Source: Patescibacteria group bacterium
Lineage (GTDB): Bacteria > Patescibacteriota > UBA1384 > JAHJRZ01
Direction of reading: 5' to 3'
NCBI GenBank assembly: GCA_018830605.1
Contig: JAHJRZ010000028.1
Span: 1-10,327, forward strand
Length of the DNA: 10,327 nucleotides
Shown here in pieces: positions 4,551 through 10,327 of the stretch. Every line of letters starts with the position of its first letter. The stretch's first letter is position 1. The notes beneath the pieces were generated by a model, which was not told the DNA's origin, searched no databases, and saw only the letters and a list, made by a program, of their open reading frames with translations. The position numbers and the translations under genes were made by a program.

Positions 4551-5990
4551 TCAAATCTTCTCGACAAAAATAGGAGAATCAGTGAGCTTGATTTGTGAGG
4601 CAGACATGGTCGTAGATACGCCGTAAATATCAGTCACTTTGACTTGTCCGGAAATCTCCGCGGGCAAGGCCGCTTCACCCCACAGAACATAAATGGTTTT
4701 ATCTTTTTTGATAAATTTATATTGAATAACTTGAGTCGTGGCGCCATCGCGGTCAGTGCTGTTCTCGGAAAAATCTTCTTTTAGAGTTTCAATTTTATCG
4801 AATTGATTAACTATCTTGACCAGATTCACATATACCTTATGGGTCGAGGAATTTAAATCTTCTTCCGAATAAGCAAAAATATCCTTAGGTTTATCTTTTT
4901 CATCTTCTGTCCCCTGAACCTGCGGGCTTGGCGTTCCCACATTTTCCTTTTTTAGTTGATTAAACCTATCCCACTGCAGCCAATTTTCAATGTAAAAAAT
5001 AACATCCCCACCTTGCGCCAGAGTAAAAATTGTGCTGCGGCTGATTAATTTATCAAAACCAGAAATATCAGCCGGCTTGTCTGCCAGCTCGCCAAACTGC
5101 GCTTCAGTGACAAAAATGGGCTTATTTTTGATGCCGAAACTTTCCAAATACTTTTTGAACTTGATGACATACATATCTTCTCGTTTGGCATCAGTATTAA
5201 TTGAATGGATATTGGCAACATCGAAGTAATTACCTCCGTCGGCAGAAAAAATCGGATTCCAGAAATCCTGAAAATTTGGCTGCATACCGGCCATGCCCGC
5301 ATGCAGAACTTTGGCATCAGAGTCAATTTTTTTGATTGTTTCATAGCTTGCTTTGAGAATGTCAAGATATTCAGCGGGGGTGCCGACATAAAATTTAAGT
5401 TCTTCGCCCACGCCGCCAGTAGAGCCGCCCTGCATCTCCGGCTCATTCATTATCTCCCAGTATTTTATAGGCAGAGTCAGTCCCGGCATATCATCGACTC
5501 CGTCGCCGTCATAACGTTCAACCACTTTCGCGAGTATTGTTTTATATTTTTCCATATCACAGGGCTTGCCAACCTTTATTTTGGCATGCTGGTCTTTTTG
5601 CGGGCCCATAAAATCTGCTTCATAAGTTGAATCGTGGCATTTATTTTGGTCCCAATTAACAAAGGGCTTAATCGTCACTACCAAATAGACATCGTTTTCT
5701 TGAAACTGCTGATACATCTCATCAATTTGGGTGAAGTCAACCTGCCCCTCTTGCGGCTCAACCATTTGCCAATAAATTTCAAACATCCTCATCCAATAAG
5801 CTGATTTTTCTCCTCCGACCTTGGAAAGATGGGTTGCGACTTTACTTGCGTCGAGAGTAATTATTTTTGAAGTAGTAGGTGAGGTAATTGCTTCTTTGGG
5901 CTGGGAATAATTTTTATAAATTAAATAGCCGGCTAAAATTAAGCCTGCTAAAATAATTAATACCGCGAAAATGATAATCGTTTTTTTCAT
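4551..5990 (-). CDS. Membrane-anchored clan GH-A glycoside hydrolase
   Basis: A 479-residue protein. Residues 4-24 form an uncleaved signal anchor, and a linker follows to about residue 45. A TIM-barrel then carries the clan GH-A pair: acid/base Glu183 in YWEIMNEPE and nucleophile Glu296 in PIFVTEAQFG. Other barrel features are VYLVVTIKPFVNW (101-113) and ANIHSINTDA (259-268), with FYIENWLQWDRF (332-343) at the last strands. A beta-rich tail follows (about 415-479). Cys118 and Cys144 could form a disulphide outside the cell. The layout resembles GH5/GH39-type enzymes; the exact family and sugar cannot be named. A polar insert (about 347-384) precedes the C-terminal domain. AAGGAGGG lies three bases before ATG 5990, unusually close. 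It is divergent from rpsB. Confidence 0.85.
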   Translation of the reverse strand: MKKTIIIFAVLIILAGLILAGYLIYKNYSQPKEAITSPTTSKIITLDASKVATHLSKVGGEKSAYWMRMFEIYWQMVEPQEGQVDFTQIDEMYQQFQENDVYLVVTIKPFVNWDQNKCHDSTYEADFMGPQKDQHAKIKVGKPCDMEKYKTILAKVVERYDGDGVDDMPGLTLPIKYWEIMNEPEMQGGSTGGVGEELKFYVGTPAEYLDILKASYETIKKIDSDAKVLHAGMAGMQPNFQDFWNPIFSADGGNYFDVANIHSINTDAKREDMYVIKFKKYLESFGIKNKPIFVTEAQFGELADKPADISGFDKLISRSTIFTLAQGGDVIFYIENWLQWDRFNQLKKENVGTPSPQVQGTEDEKDKPKDIFAYSEEDLNSSTHKVYVNLVKIVNQFDKIETLKEDFSENSTDRDGATTQVIQYKFIKKDKTIYVLWGEAALPAEISGQVKVTDIYGVSTTMSASQIKLTDSPIFVEKI

Positions 5991-6006
5991 CGCCCTCCTT
6001 TTTATA

Positions 6007-6015
6007 ATTATAGCA
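6007..6015 (-). promoter_or_regulatory. Extended -10 promoter of the glycoside hydrolase gene
   Basis: On the minus strand TGC-TATAAT (6015-6007) is a consensus extended -10 element; no good -35 is visible upstream. The leader would be about 10 nt and includes AAGGAGGG. It shares a 96-base divergent intergenic region with the rpsB promoter. Confidence 0.55.
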
Positions 6016-6048
6016 CACAGGAGTTGTTTTAGTGAGGTTTTTTTGTCA

Positions 6049-6077
6049 TTGCCAAAAATTTCAAGGTGTGTTAGAAT
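6049..6077 (+). promoter_or_regulatory. rpsB operon promoter (leaderless geometry)
   Basis: TTGCCA (6049-6054), 17 bases, TAGAAT (6072-6077) with TGT before it as an extended -10. The -10 box ends nine bases before ATG 6087, the same distance as at rpmE, and there is no Shine-Dalgarno. The message should be leaderless. Confidence 0.75.
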
Positions 6078-6086
6078 TTTTTTGTT

Positions 6087-6791
6087 ATGGCGATTAAAAC
6101 AATCAAGACCCCAACCGTCGAAGAATTATTTGAAGCCGGTGGCCATTTGGGCCACCGCAAAGATAAAACAGATGCCACCATGCACCCCTATATTTTTCGT
6201 ATTCAAAACCGCATCTCAATTATTAATCTTGATAAGACGGTTGTTAATCTTTCTGAAGCGCTCGAATATATTTCTGATCTTGCAAGCCATGGCAAGACGA
6301 TTCTTTTTGTCGGGACTAAAAATCCAGAAGTGGCTAAAATTATCAAGAAGGCAGCCGTTGAGACCAAGTCTCCTTATATGGTTGAACGTTGGATTGGCGG
6401 GCTCTTAACCAATTTTAAAAATGTGAAGAAAAAAATAGACCACATTAAAAAGTTAGAGATTGGACGAGAGAAGAAAGAATTTGAAGGTTATACTAAAAAA
6501 GAACGAATGGAGATCGACAAAAAAATTGAAGAGGGTTTGAGAATCTTTGGCGGGATCAAAGAAATGGTAAATCTGCCAGAGGCAATGATTGTTTTTGATA
6601 CCCATAATGAGATAATCGCCGTCAAGGAAGCAGCCAAACTTAATATTGGGGTAATTGGTATTAATGATATGAAGTATTCAAAAAAATTAATTAATAAGTT
6701 TATTCCTATTAACGACGAATCGAGAAAAGCAACGAAGCTATTGGCTGAAACTTTTATCGCCGCTATAAAAGAAGCCAAAAAAGAGAAGTAA
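6087..6791 (+). CDS. rpsB: 30S ribosomal protein uS2
   Basis: A 234-residue small-subunit protein, bound between head and body of the 30S subunit on the solvent side. Diagnostic segments are VEELFEAGGHLGHR (11-24), the signature RWIGGLLTNF (101-110), the helical-hairpin region with Lys/Glu-rich residues about 118-150, GGIKEMVNLPEAMIVFD (155-171) and GINDMKYSKK with FIPINDESRKA near the end. Length is normal. ATG 6087 is fixed by homology and by the promoter nine bases away. It is the first gene of a tight run: tsf starts two bases after its stop, followed by a kinase-like gene and a deaminase. Confidence 0.97.
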   Translation: MAIKTIKTPTVEELFEAGGHLGHRKDKTDATMHPYIFRIQNRISIINLDKTVVNLSEALEYISDLASHGKTILFVGTKNPEVAKIIKKAAVETKSPYMVERWIGGLLTNFKNVKKKIDHIKKLEIGREKKEFEGYTKKERMEIDKKIEEGLRIFGGIKEMVNLPEAMIVFDTHNEIIAVKEAAKLNIGVIGINDMKYSKKLINKFIPINDESRKATKLLAETFIAAIKEAKKEK

Positions 6792-6793
6792 TT

Positions 6794-7249
6794 ATGATTA
6801 AAGCAAAAGATATTGCAAACTTAAGAAATGAAACTGGCGCCGGCGTAATGGATTGCAAAAAAGCATTGATCAAAGCCAATGGCAACAAAGAGCGTGCGCT
6901 TAAGATTTTGCAAGCTTTAGGCAAGGACAAAGCCAAAAAAAGAACCGACCGCATGACCGAACAAGGTTTGATTGAGTGTTATGTGCACAAAGGTTCTCGA
7001 ATTGGGGTAATGGTCGAAGTAGTTTGTGAAACAGATTTTGTCGCCAGAACAGATGATTTTAAAAAATTAGCTCACAATATCGCGATGCAGGTTGCTTCAA
7101 TGGGCCCGAAGAATGTCAAAGAATTATTAGGTCAAATATTTATTTTTGATGATAAAAAGAAAATTTCTGATTTGGTTGAGGAAGTAATTACTAAGACCGG
7201 CGAAAAATGCGAAATCAAAAGATTTGAAAGATTTGAATTGGGCGGATAA
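6794..7249 (+). CDS. tsf: Elongation factor Ts, short form
   Basis: The guanine-nucleotide exchange factor for EF-Tu, 151 residues against about 280 in Escherichia coli. The N-terminal UBA-like domain has IANLRNETGAGVMDCKKAL (7-25), and the core has VEVVCETDFVARTDDF (74-89) with the TDFV residues that contact EF-Tu. It ends VEEVITKTGEKCEIKRFERF, which corresponds to the end of the first core subdomain. The second core subdomain and coiled-coil motif are absent. The stop is followed one base later by the next gene, with no displaced coding remnant, so this is a genuine short form rather than a frameshift. Thermus has a similarly reduced EF-Ts that acts as a dimer. It starts two bases after rpsB, with a weak AAGAGAAG upstream. 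Confidence 0.94.
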   Translation: MIKAKDIANLRNETGAGVMDCKKALIKANGNKERALKILQALGKDKAKKRTDRMTEQGLIECYVHKGSRIGVMVEVVCETDFVARTDDFKKLAHNIAMQVASMGPKNVKELLGQIFIFDDKKKISDLVEEVITKTGEKCEIKRFERFELGG

Positions 7250-7250
7250 T

Positions 7251-7835
7251 ATGCCAAATAAACTGATTTGTTTAGTTGGTCTGCCTGGAGCGGGAAAGAC
7301 TCTAATTGCCGATTATTTAATGGTTAAAAGGAATTTTGGTTTTATCCGTTTTGGCCAGATTACTCTTGATTGGTTTATTAAGAGGGGGAGAAAGCCGACG
7401 GAAAAAATGGAGCGTAAAATCCGTGAGGATTTAAGGCGTAAACACGGTATGGCGGCTTTTGCTAAACTTAATGTTCATAAAATTAATCTGCTTTTAAAAG
7501 AAGGCGATGTTATTGGCGAAGGCCTTTATTCTTGGGAAGAGTATTTATACCTAAAAAATAAGTATAAGGATAGGTTGATTGTGATCGCTGTTTACGCCTC
7601 GCCTCAAATGAGGCAGGCGCGTCTCGTTGGTCGTGGCAAGAAACATGGCAAAGATGCTAAACTTCAATTTAGGAGCTTTACTAAAGCCGAAGCCGAGGCG
7701 CGCGACAGAGCACAGATTGAAAATCTTCATCAGGCCGGGCCCATCGTCATGGCTGATTATACGCTTTTAAATGTCTGTACAATTGGTGTATTGCATAAAC
7801 AAATTGATGTAATAATTAAGGAAATTTATGGCTAG
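7251..7835 (+). CDS. P-loop nucleotide kinase-like protein (UPF0200 / dephospho-CoA-kinase-like)
   Basis: A 194-residue soluble protein. The N-terminus KLICLVGLPGAGKT holds Walker A (Gly10-Thr17). EDLRRKHGMAAFAKLNVHKI (about 59-78), GDVIGEGLYSWEEYLYLKNK, then LIVIAVYASPQMRQARLVGR and the lid-like RDRAQIE, ending IVMADYTLLN, follow the pattern of archaeal UPF0200 proteins and dephospho-CoA or adenylate-type kinases. The substrate is unknown. ATG 7251 is preferred because it lies one base after the tsf stop and directly before the beta strand of the P-loop; an upstream in-frame ATG at 7224 would lie inside tsf. Its stop overlaps the start of the deaminase gene by eight bases. In many bacteria pyrH (UMP kinase) occupies this slot, so a role in pyrimidine nucleotide phosphorylation is possible but unproven. 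Confidence 0.83.
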   Translation: MPNKLICLVGLPGAGKTLIADYLMVKRNFGFIRFGQITLDWFIKRGRKPTEKMERKIREDLRRKHGMAAFAKLNVHKINLLLKEGDVIGEGLYSWEEYLYLKNKYKDRLIVIAVYASPQMRQARLVGRGKKHGKDAKLQFRSFTKAEAEARDRAQIENLHQAGPIVMADYTLLNVCTIGVLHKQIDVIIKEIYG

Positions 7836-8352
7836 AACAAAAACAAAATTGAAACTTACGCCAATCCTTCAGCGCAAGAGTAGGCGGCCTGATATTGATG
7901 AGTATTTTATGAAGATGTGTTTGTGCGCTTCAGAGCGCTCCACCTGCCGCCGCCACAGTGTTGGAGCGATTCTTGTCAAAAATAAAATGATTCTCTCCAC
8001 CGGCTATAATGGCGCTGCCAAAGGCGCCAAAGATTGCCTTGAGCTTGGCTGCCTGCGTGATGAGCTGGGAATCAAGAGTGGCGAGCATGCGGAGATCTGT
8101 CGCGCCATTCACGCAGAACAGAACGCCATTATCCAGGCCTCAAGCAAGGGATTGGACATTGAAGGCACGACGATGTACTGCACCCATTCGCCTTGTATTA
8201 TCTGTGCTAAAATGATAGCCAATGCTGGAGTGAAAGAAGTAGTGGTATTTCAAAAATATCCTGATGATGATTCTAAAAAATTATTTAAAGAAGTAGGCAT
8301 AAAAATCAGATTTATTAAAAAGCCGGATTTATCCATCGAATTTTACGAATAG
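7828..8352 (+). CDS. Deoxycytidylate (dCMP) deaminase family protein
   Basis: A 174-residue zinc-dependent deaminase expected to convert dCMP to dUMP, the precursor of dTMP. The catalytic HAE is in AIHAEQNAI (His95, Glu97), and the two other zinc ligands are in SPCIICAKM (Cys123, Cys126). RRHSVGAILVKNKMILSTGYNG (41-62) is the typical substrate-side segment, and Cys70, Cys75, His87 and Cys91 could form the second zinc site seen in ComEB-type dCMP deaminases. The first 20 residues are basic and outside the domain; internal Met28 or Met30 would cut it, so ATG 7828 stands. AAGGA five bases upstream is a fair ribosome site. It overlaps the kinase-like gene by eight bases, indicating coupled synthesis, and closes the rpsB transcription unit. 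Confidence 0.92.
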   Translation: MARTKTKLKLTPILQRKSRRPDIDEYFMKMCLCASERSTCRRHSVGAILVKNKMILSTGYNGAAKGAKDCLELGCLRDELGIKSGEHAEICRAIHAEQNAIIQASSKGLDIEGTTMYCTHSPCIICAKMIANAGVKEVVVFQKYPDDDSKKLFKEVGIKIRFIKKPDLSIEFYE

Positions 8353-8357
8353 TCGGT

Positions 8358-8386
8358 TTGCAATTTATCTCTTTTGTTGATATTTT
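8358..8386 (+). promoter_or_regulatory. Low-confidence promoter candidate before frr
   Basis: TTGCAA (8358-8363), 17 bases, TATTTT (8381-8386) with TGA before it. This lies in the 82-base AT-rich gap between the deaminase and frr. It would leave a leader of about 40 nt, unlike the leaderless pattern nearby. The sequence is so AT-rich that chance matches are expected. There is no Shine-Dalgarno before frr. Confidence 0.3.
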
Positions 8387-8434
8387 AGTATAAGTATTTG
8401 ATATTTTTGATTTTTTATTATTTATTAAAATGAT

Positions 8435-8998
8435 ATGCCTGATATTAATCAAATAACTAAAGAGTTAGAACCAAAAATCAAAGAAGCGCTTGACCATTTG
8501 GAAACCGAATTTCGCTCTCTTCACACAGGTCGAGCCTCAACAGCCATTCTTGAAGACATCATGGTCTCTTATTATGGGACGAAGACGCCTCTCAAGCAGC
8601 TGGCGAATATCAGCGTGGCTGATCCGGGCAATTTGGCAATTGAGCCGTACGATAAATCATCGCTTGGAGAGATTGAAAAAGCAATTAAAGAATCTCAAAT
8701 GTCACTTCCTGTAATGAACGACGGCAATTTTGTGCGCGTTGCCCTGCCGCCTCTTTCTGAAGAGAGAAGGCGCGAACTAACTAAAGTCGTCCGCGATAAG
8801 GCCGAAGAGGTTAAGGTCTCTATCCGCCAGGCCCGTGAGCAGATTTGGGAAAGAATTCAGAATATGGTCAAGAATAAAGAGTTGACCGAAGATGACAAAT
8901 TCCGCGGTCAGACCGATTTGAATAAAAAGGTTGAGGGAGCCAATCGCCAGATTGAAGAGAAGGTCAAGACCAAAGAGCAGGAAATACTTAAAGTGTAA
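8435..8998 (+). CDS. frr: Ribosome recycling factor
   Basis: A 187-residue factor that, with EF-G, splits the ribosome after termination. All parts are present. The first long helix ends in FRSLHTGRAS (26-35, with Arg33). The hinge and small beta domain contain YYGTKTPLKQLANISVADP (46-64), AIEPYD (68-73) and NDGNFVRVALPPLSEERRRE (95-114). The remaining two helices of the bundle run from about 110 to the end, with VEGANRQIEEKVKTKEQEIL. Length is normal. ATG 8435 agrees with the family start; no Shine-Dalgarno is seen. It is separated from the deaminase by 82 bases and from rseP by 88, so it may start its own transcription unit. Confidence 0.97.
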   Translation: MPDINQITKELEPKIKEALDHLETEFRSLHTGRASTAILEDIMVSYYGTKTPLKQLANISVADPGNLAIEPYDKSSLGEIEKAIKESQMSLPVMNDGNFVRVALPPLSEERRRELTKVVRDKAEEVKVSIRQAREQIWERIQNMVKNKELTEDDKFRGQTDLNKKVEGANRQIEEKVKTKEQEILKV

Positions 8999-9037
8999 TT
9001 TAAAAACTAAAAGATAAAAAGTAAAAACCACAATTAA

Positions 9038-9088
9038 AATTTTAAATTTGCTCTGTGAATTTTAAATTTTATCTTAAAAATTTTAAAT
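9038..9088 (+). repeat. Three phased AATTTTAAAT copies before and across the rseP start
   Basis: AATTTTAAAT occurs exactly at 9038-9047, 9058-9067 and 9079-9088, spaced 20 and 21 bases, about two helical turns. The last copy overlaps the rseP start codon. It may be an operator array or only low-complexity AT sequence. Confidence 0.5.
9048..9075 (+). promoter_or_regulatory. Weak promoter candidate for rseP
   Basis: TTGCTC (9048-9053), 16 bases, TATCTT (9070-9075), ending 11 bases before ATG 9087. This is the same near-leaderless spacing as at the gene starting at 3826. The boxes are weak matches and sit among the phased AATTTTAAAT copies. Confidence 0.3.
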
Positions 9089-10175
9089 GATAGTAATTAC
9101 TATAATTATATTCATCTTAATACTTGGTGTTCTAGTATTCACCCATGAGCTGGGACATTTTTTAATGGCTAAAAGAGCTGGCATTAAAGTTTCAGAGTTT
9201 GGTTTTGGTTTTCCGCCGCGGATTTTTAGCAAAAAATACAAAGGAACGATTTATTCAATTAATGCTATTCCTCTTGGCGGTTTTGTCAAGATTTTTGGCG
9301 AAGAAGGGGAAGGAGCAAAAAACAAAGACTCTTTTGCTTCAAGATCGGCTTGGCAGAGATTTATTATTCTTGTGACTGGAGTATTATTTAATTTAATCTT
9401 GGCGGTTTTAATTCTCTCAATTTATTTTTGGCTGAATGGGCCAACCATTGCCACGGAGCCGACAGAATATACTGATTCTGCAAAAACAACTTCCGAGATT
9501 TTGGTTTGGGAAGCAGAGGAGAGCTCACCGGCGGATAAAGCGGGAATCATTCGCGGTGATGTCATTTTAGAAATTAACGGACAGGAGATTAAAGATTTTA
9601 GTCTGGTGCAGGAGATTGTTAAAAATAATCCTAATCAAAAAATTAATCTAAAAATTAGGCGAGAAAAAGAAGATAAGAATTTAGACGTGACTTTAGCGAT
9701 AAAAGACGGCCAGGGATTTTTAGGGATTAAAGCGATTAAAAATTATACTTCGGCTCATTATCCTTGGTGGAAGGTGCCTTATATTGCTGTGCTTGAGACC
9801 TTAAAGATTATTTGGCTGATAGTTTCGATTCTTTTCATTTACCTTAAAAATTTAATCTTTAAGGCACAAGCGCCATCGGACTTGGCTGGTCCGGTCGGCA
9901 TTTTTATCTTGACTCGCGAAGCGATAAAACTTGGGGTAGAGGAGGTATTGCGTTTTGTAGCATTACTCTCAATAAATCTGGCCATTATTAATATCTTGCC
10001 TTTGCCGGCGCTTGATGGCGGCAGGATTTTATTTATTATTATTGAAAAAATACGCGGCAGACGCGTCACGCCTAAAATTGAGAATCTGGTCCACTCGATT
10101 GGTTTTGTCGCTTTAATCCTTTTAATCGTTTTAATTAGCTGGCAGGATGTGATAAAATTTATAATAAGAAAGTAA
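9087..10175 (+). CDS. rseP: RseP-type site-2 membrane metalloprotease
   Basis: A 362-residue intramembrane zinc protease of family M50B, which cleaves transmembrane segments of anti-sigma factors or remnant signal peptides. The first membrane helix (2-19) leads into the zinc motif HELGH (20-24), then FGFGFPPRIFSKK and INAIPLGGFVKIFGE (58-72). A second helix lies at about 92-116. One PDZ domain spans roughly 138-205 (SPADKAGIIRGDVILEINGQ), against two in Escherichia coli. Helices follow at 232-254 and 287-304, with the third zinc ligand in LPLPALDGGR (Asp310), and a final helix at 336-352. Length fits single-PDZ homologues. There is no Shine-Dalgarno. The genes usually found between frr and rseP (uppS, cdsA, dxr) are absent. 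proS follows after 10 bases. Confidence 0.95.
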   Translation: MIVITIIIFILILGVLVFTHELGHFLMAKRAGIKVSEFGFGFPPRIFSKKYKGTIYSINAIPLGGFVKIFGEEGEGAKNKDSFASRSAWQRFIILVTGVLFNLILAVLILSIYFWLNGPTIATEPTEYTDSAKTTSEILVWEAEESSPADKAGIIRGDVILEINGQEIKDFSLVQEIVKNNPNQKINLKIRREKEDKNLDVTLAIKDGQGFLGIKAIKNYTSAHYPWWKVPYIAVLETLKIIWLIVSILFIYLKNLIFKAQAPSDLAGPVGIFILTREAIKLGVEEVLRFVALLSINLAIINILPLPALDGGRILFIIIEKIRGRRVTPKIENLVHSIGFVALILLIVLISWQDVIKFIIRK

Positions 10176-10185
10176 ATAATTAACA

Positions 10186-10327
10186 ATGAAAGTATCCAAA
10201 TTATTTCTTAAAACTTCTAAAGAAAAACCCAAAGAAGCGGACAATGTTTCCGCCGAGCTTTTAATTCGCGCCGGATTCATTGATAAGCTGGCCGCCGGAA
10301 TATATACCTTTCTTCCCTTGGGATTAC
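10186..10327 (+). CDS. proS: Prolyl-tRNA synthetase, N-terminal fragment cut by the window edge
   Basis: Only 47 codons are in the window. MKVSKLFLKTSKEKPKEADN, then AELLIRAGFIDKLAAGIYTFLPLGL, is the characteristic start of bacterial ProRS, where the family shows a conserved T-x-K-E-x-P, then RAGFI and GIYTFLPLG leading to the class II catalytic core. The enzyme charges tRNA-Pro with proline. The gene starts 10 bases after rseP, matching the widespread rseP-proS adjacency, and is probably co-transcribed. No Shine-Dalgarno is visible. Which subtype it is (with or without the editing insertion) cannot be told from this fragment. Confidence 0.92.
   Translation, partial: MKVSKLFLKTSKEKPKEADNVSAELLIRAGFIDKLAAGIYTFLPLGL

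Noticed and set aside
5045..5446. Open frames on both strands within the glycoside hydrolase gene (also 5205-5630)
   Set aside because: They overlap the barrel-coding region that has both catalytic Glu; they are shadows without motifs.
7100..7250. Possible frameshift or truncation at the end of tsf
   Set aside because: The protein ends with the normal GE-x-C/I-x-I-K-R-F segment, and the next gene begins one base later without leftover EF-Ts sequence.

Overview
The window is made of two unlike blocks. From about 2.7 kb to the right end it reads as an AT-rich chromosome of a Candidate Phyla Radiation bacterium (Patescibacteria, Parcubacteria-like). The evidence is a ribosomal and translation cluster (rpsB, a short tsf, frr, rseP, proS) that lacks the usual pyrH, uppS, cdsA and dxr. 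The same block holds many short hypotheticals, a lysine-tailed L31 and a DUF5674-type pair. The left 1.57 kb is much richer in G+C: 39 of 60 bases at 541-600, against 17 of 60 at 2281-2340. It carries genes of another flavour: an S26 signal peptidase cut by the window edge and an H-X9-DG prepilin of the kind abundant in Armatimonadota and Planctomycetota.

Layout. Positions 1-1582, all on the minus strand, hold the partial signal peptidase, the prepilin and a 49-codon gene, each with its own sigma70-like promoter and Shine-Dalgarno site; strong terminators follow the last two. Positions 1677-2666 (+) hold an S66 LD-carboxypeptidase of the MccF type. Positions 2667-3002 have no gene. Positions 3003-3762 (-) hold a heptad-repeat coiled-coil protein and rpmE. 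Positions 3826-4502 (+) hold two translationally coupled small genes (DUF5674-like plus a helical partner). Positions 4551-5990 (-) hold a membrane-anchored clan GH-A glycoside hydrolase. Positions 6087-8352 (+) form a tight operon: rpsB, tsf, a P-loop nucleotide-kinase-like gene and a dCMP deaminase. Positions 8435-10327 (+) hold frr, rseP and the start of proS.

The two blocks start translation differently. In the GC-rich block each gene has a leader of about 30-40 nt with a good Shine-Dalgarno. In the AT-rich block the first genes of transcription units (rpsB, rpmE, the coiled-coil gene, the DUF5674-like gene) have -10 boxes ending only 7-11 nt before ATG and no Shine-Dalgarno, which predicts leaderless or nearly leaderless mRNAs. 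Either the left block is a horizontal acquisition or the contig is a chimera; sequence alone cannot decide.

Functionally, the right half serves translation (S2, EF-Ts, ribosome recycling factor, ProRS, L31) and envelope proteolysis (RseP). A small kinase plus deaminase module sits where UMP kinase (pyrH) normally stands.
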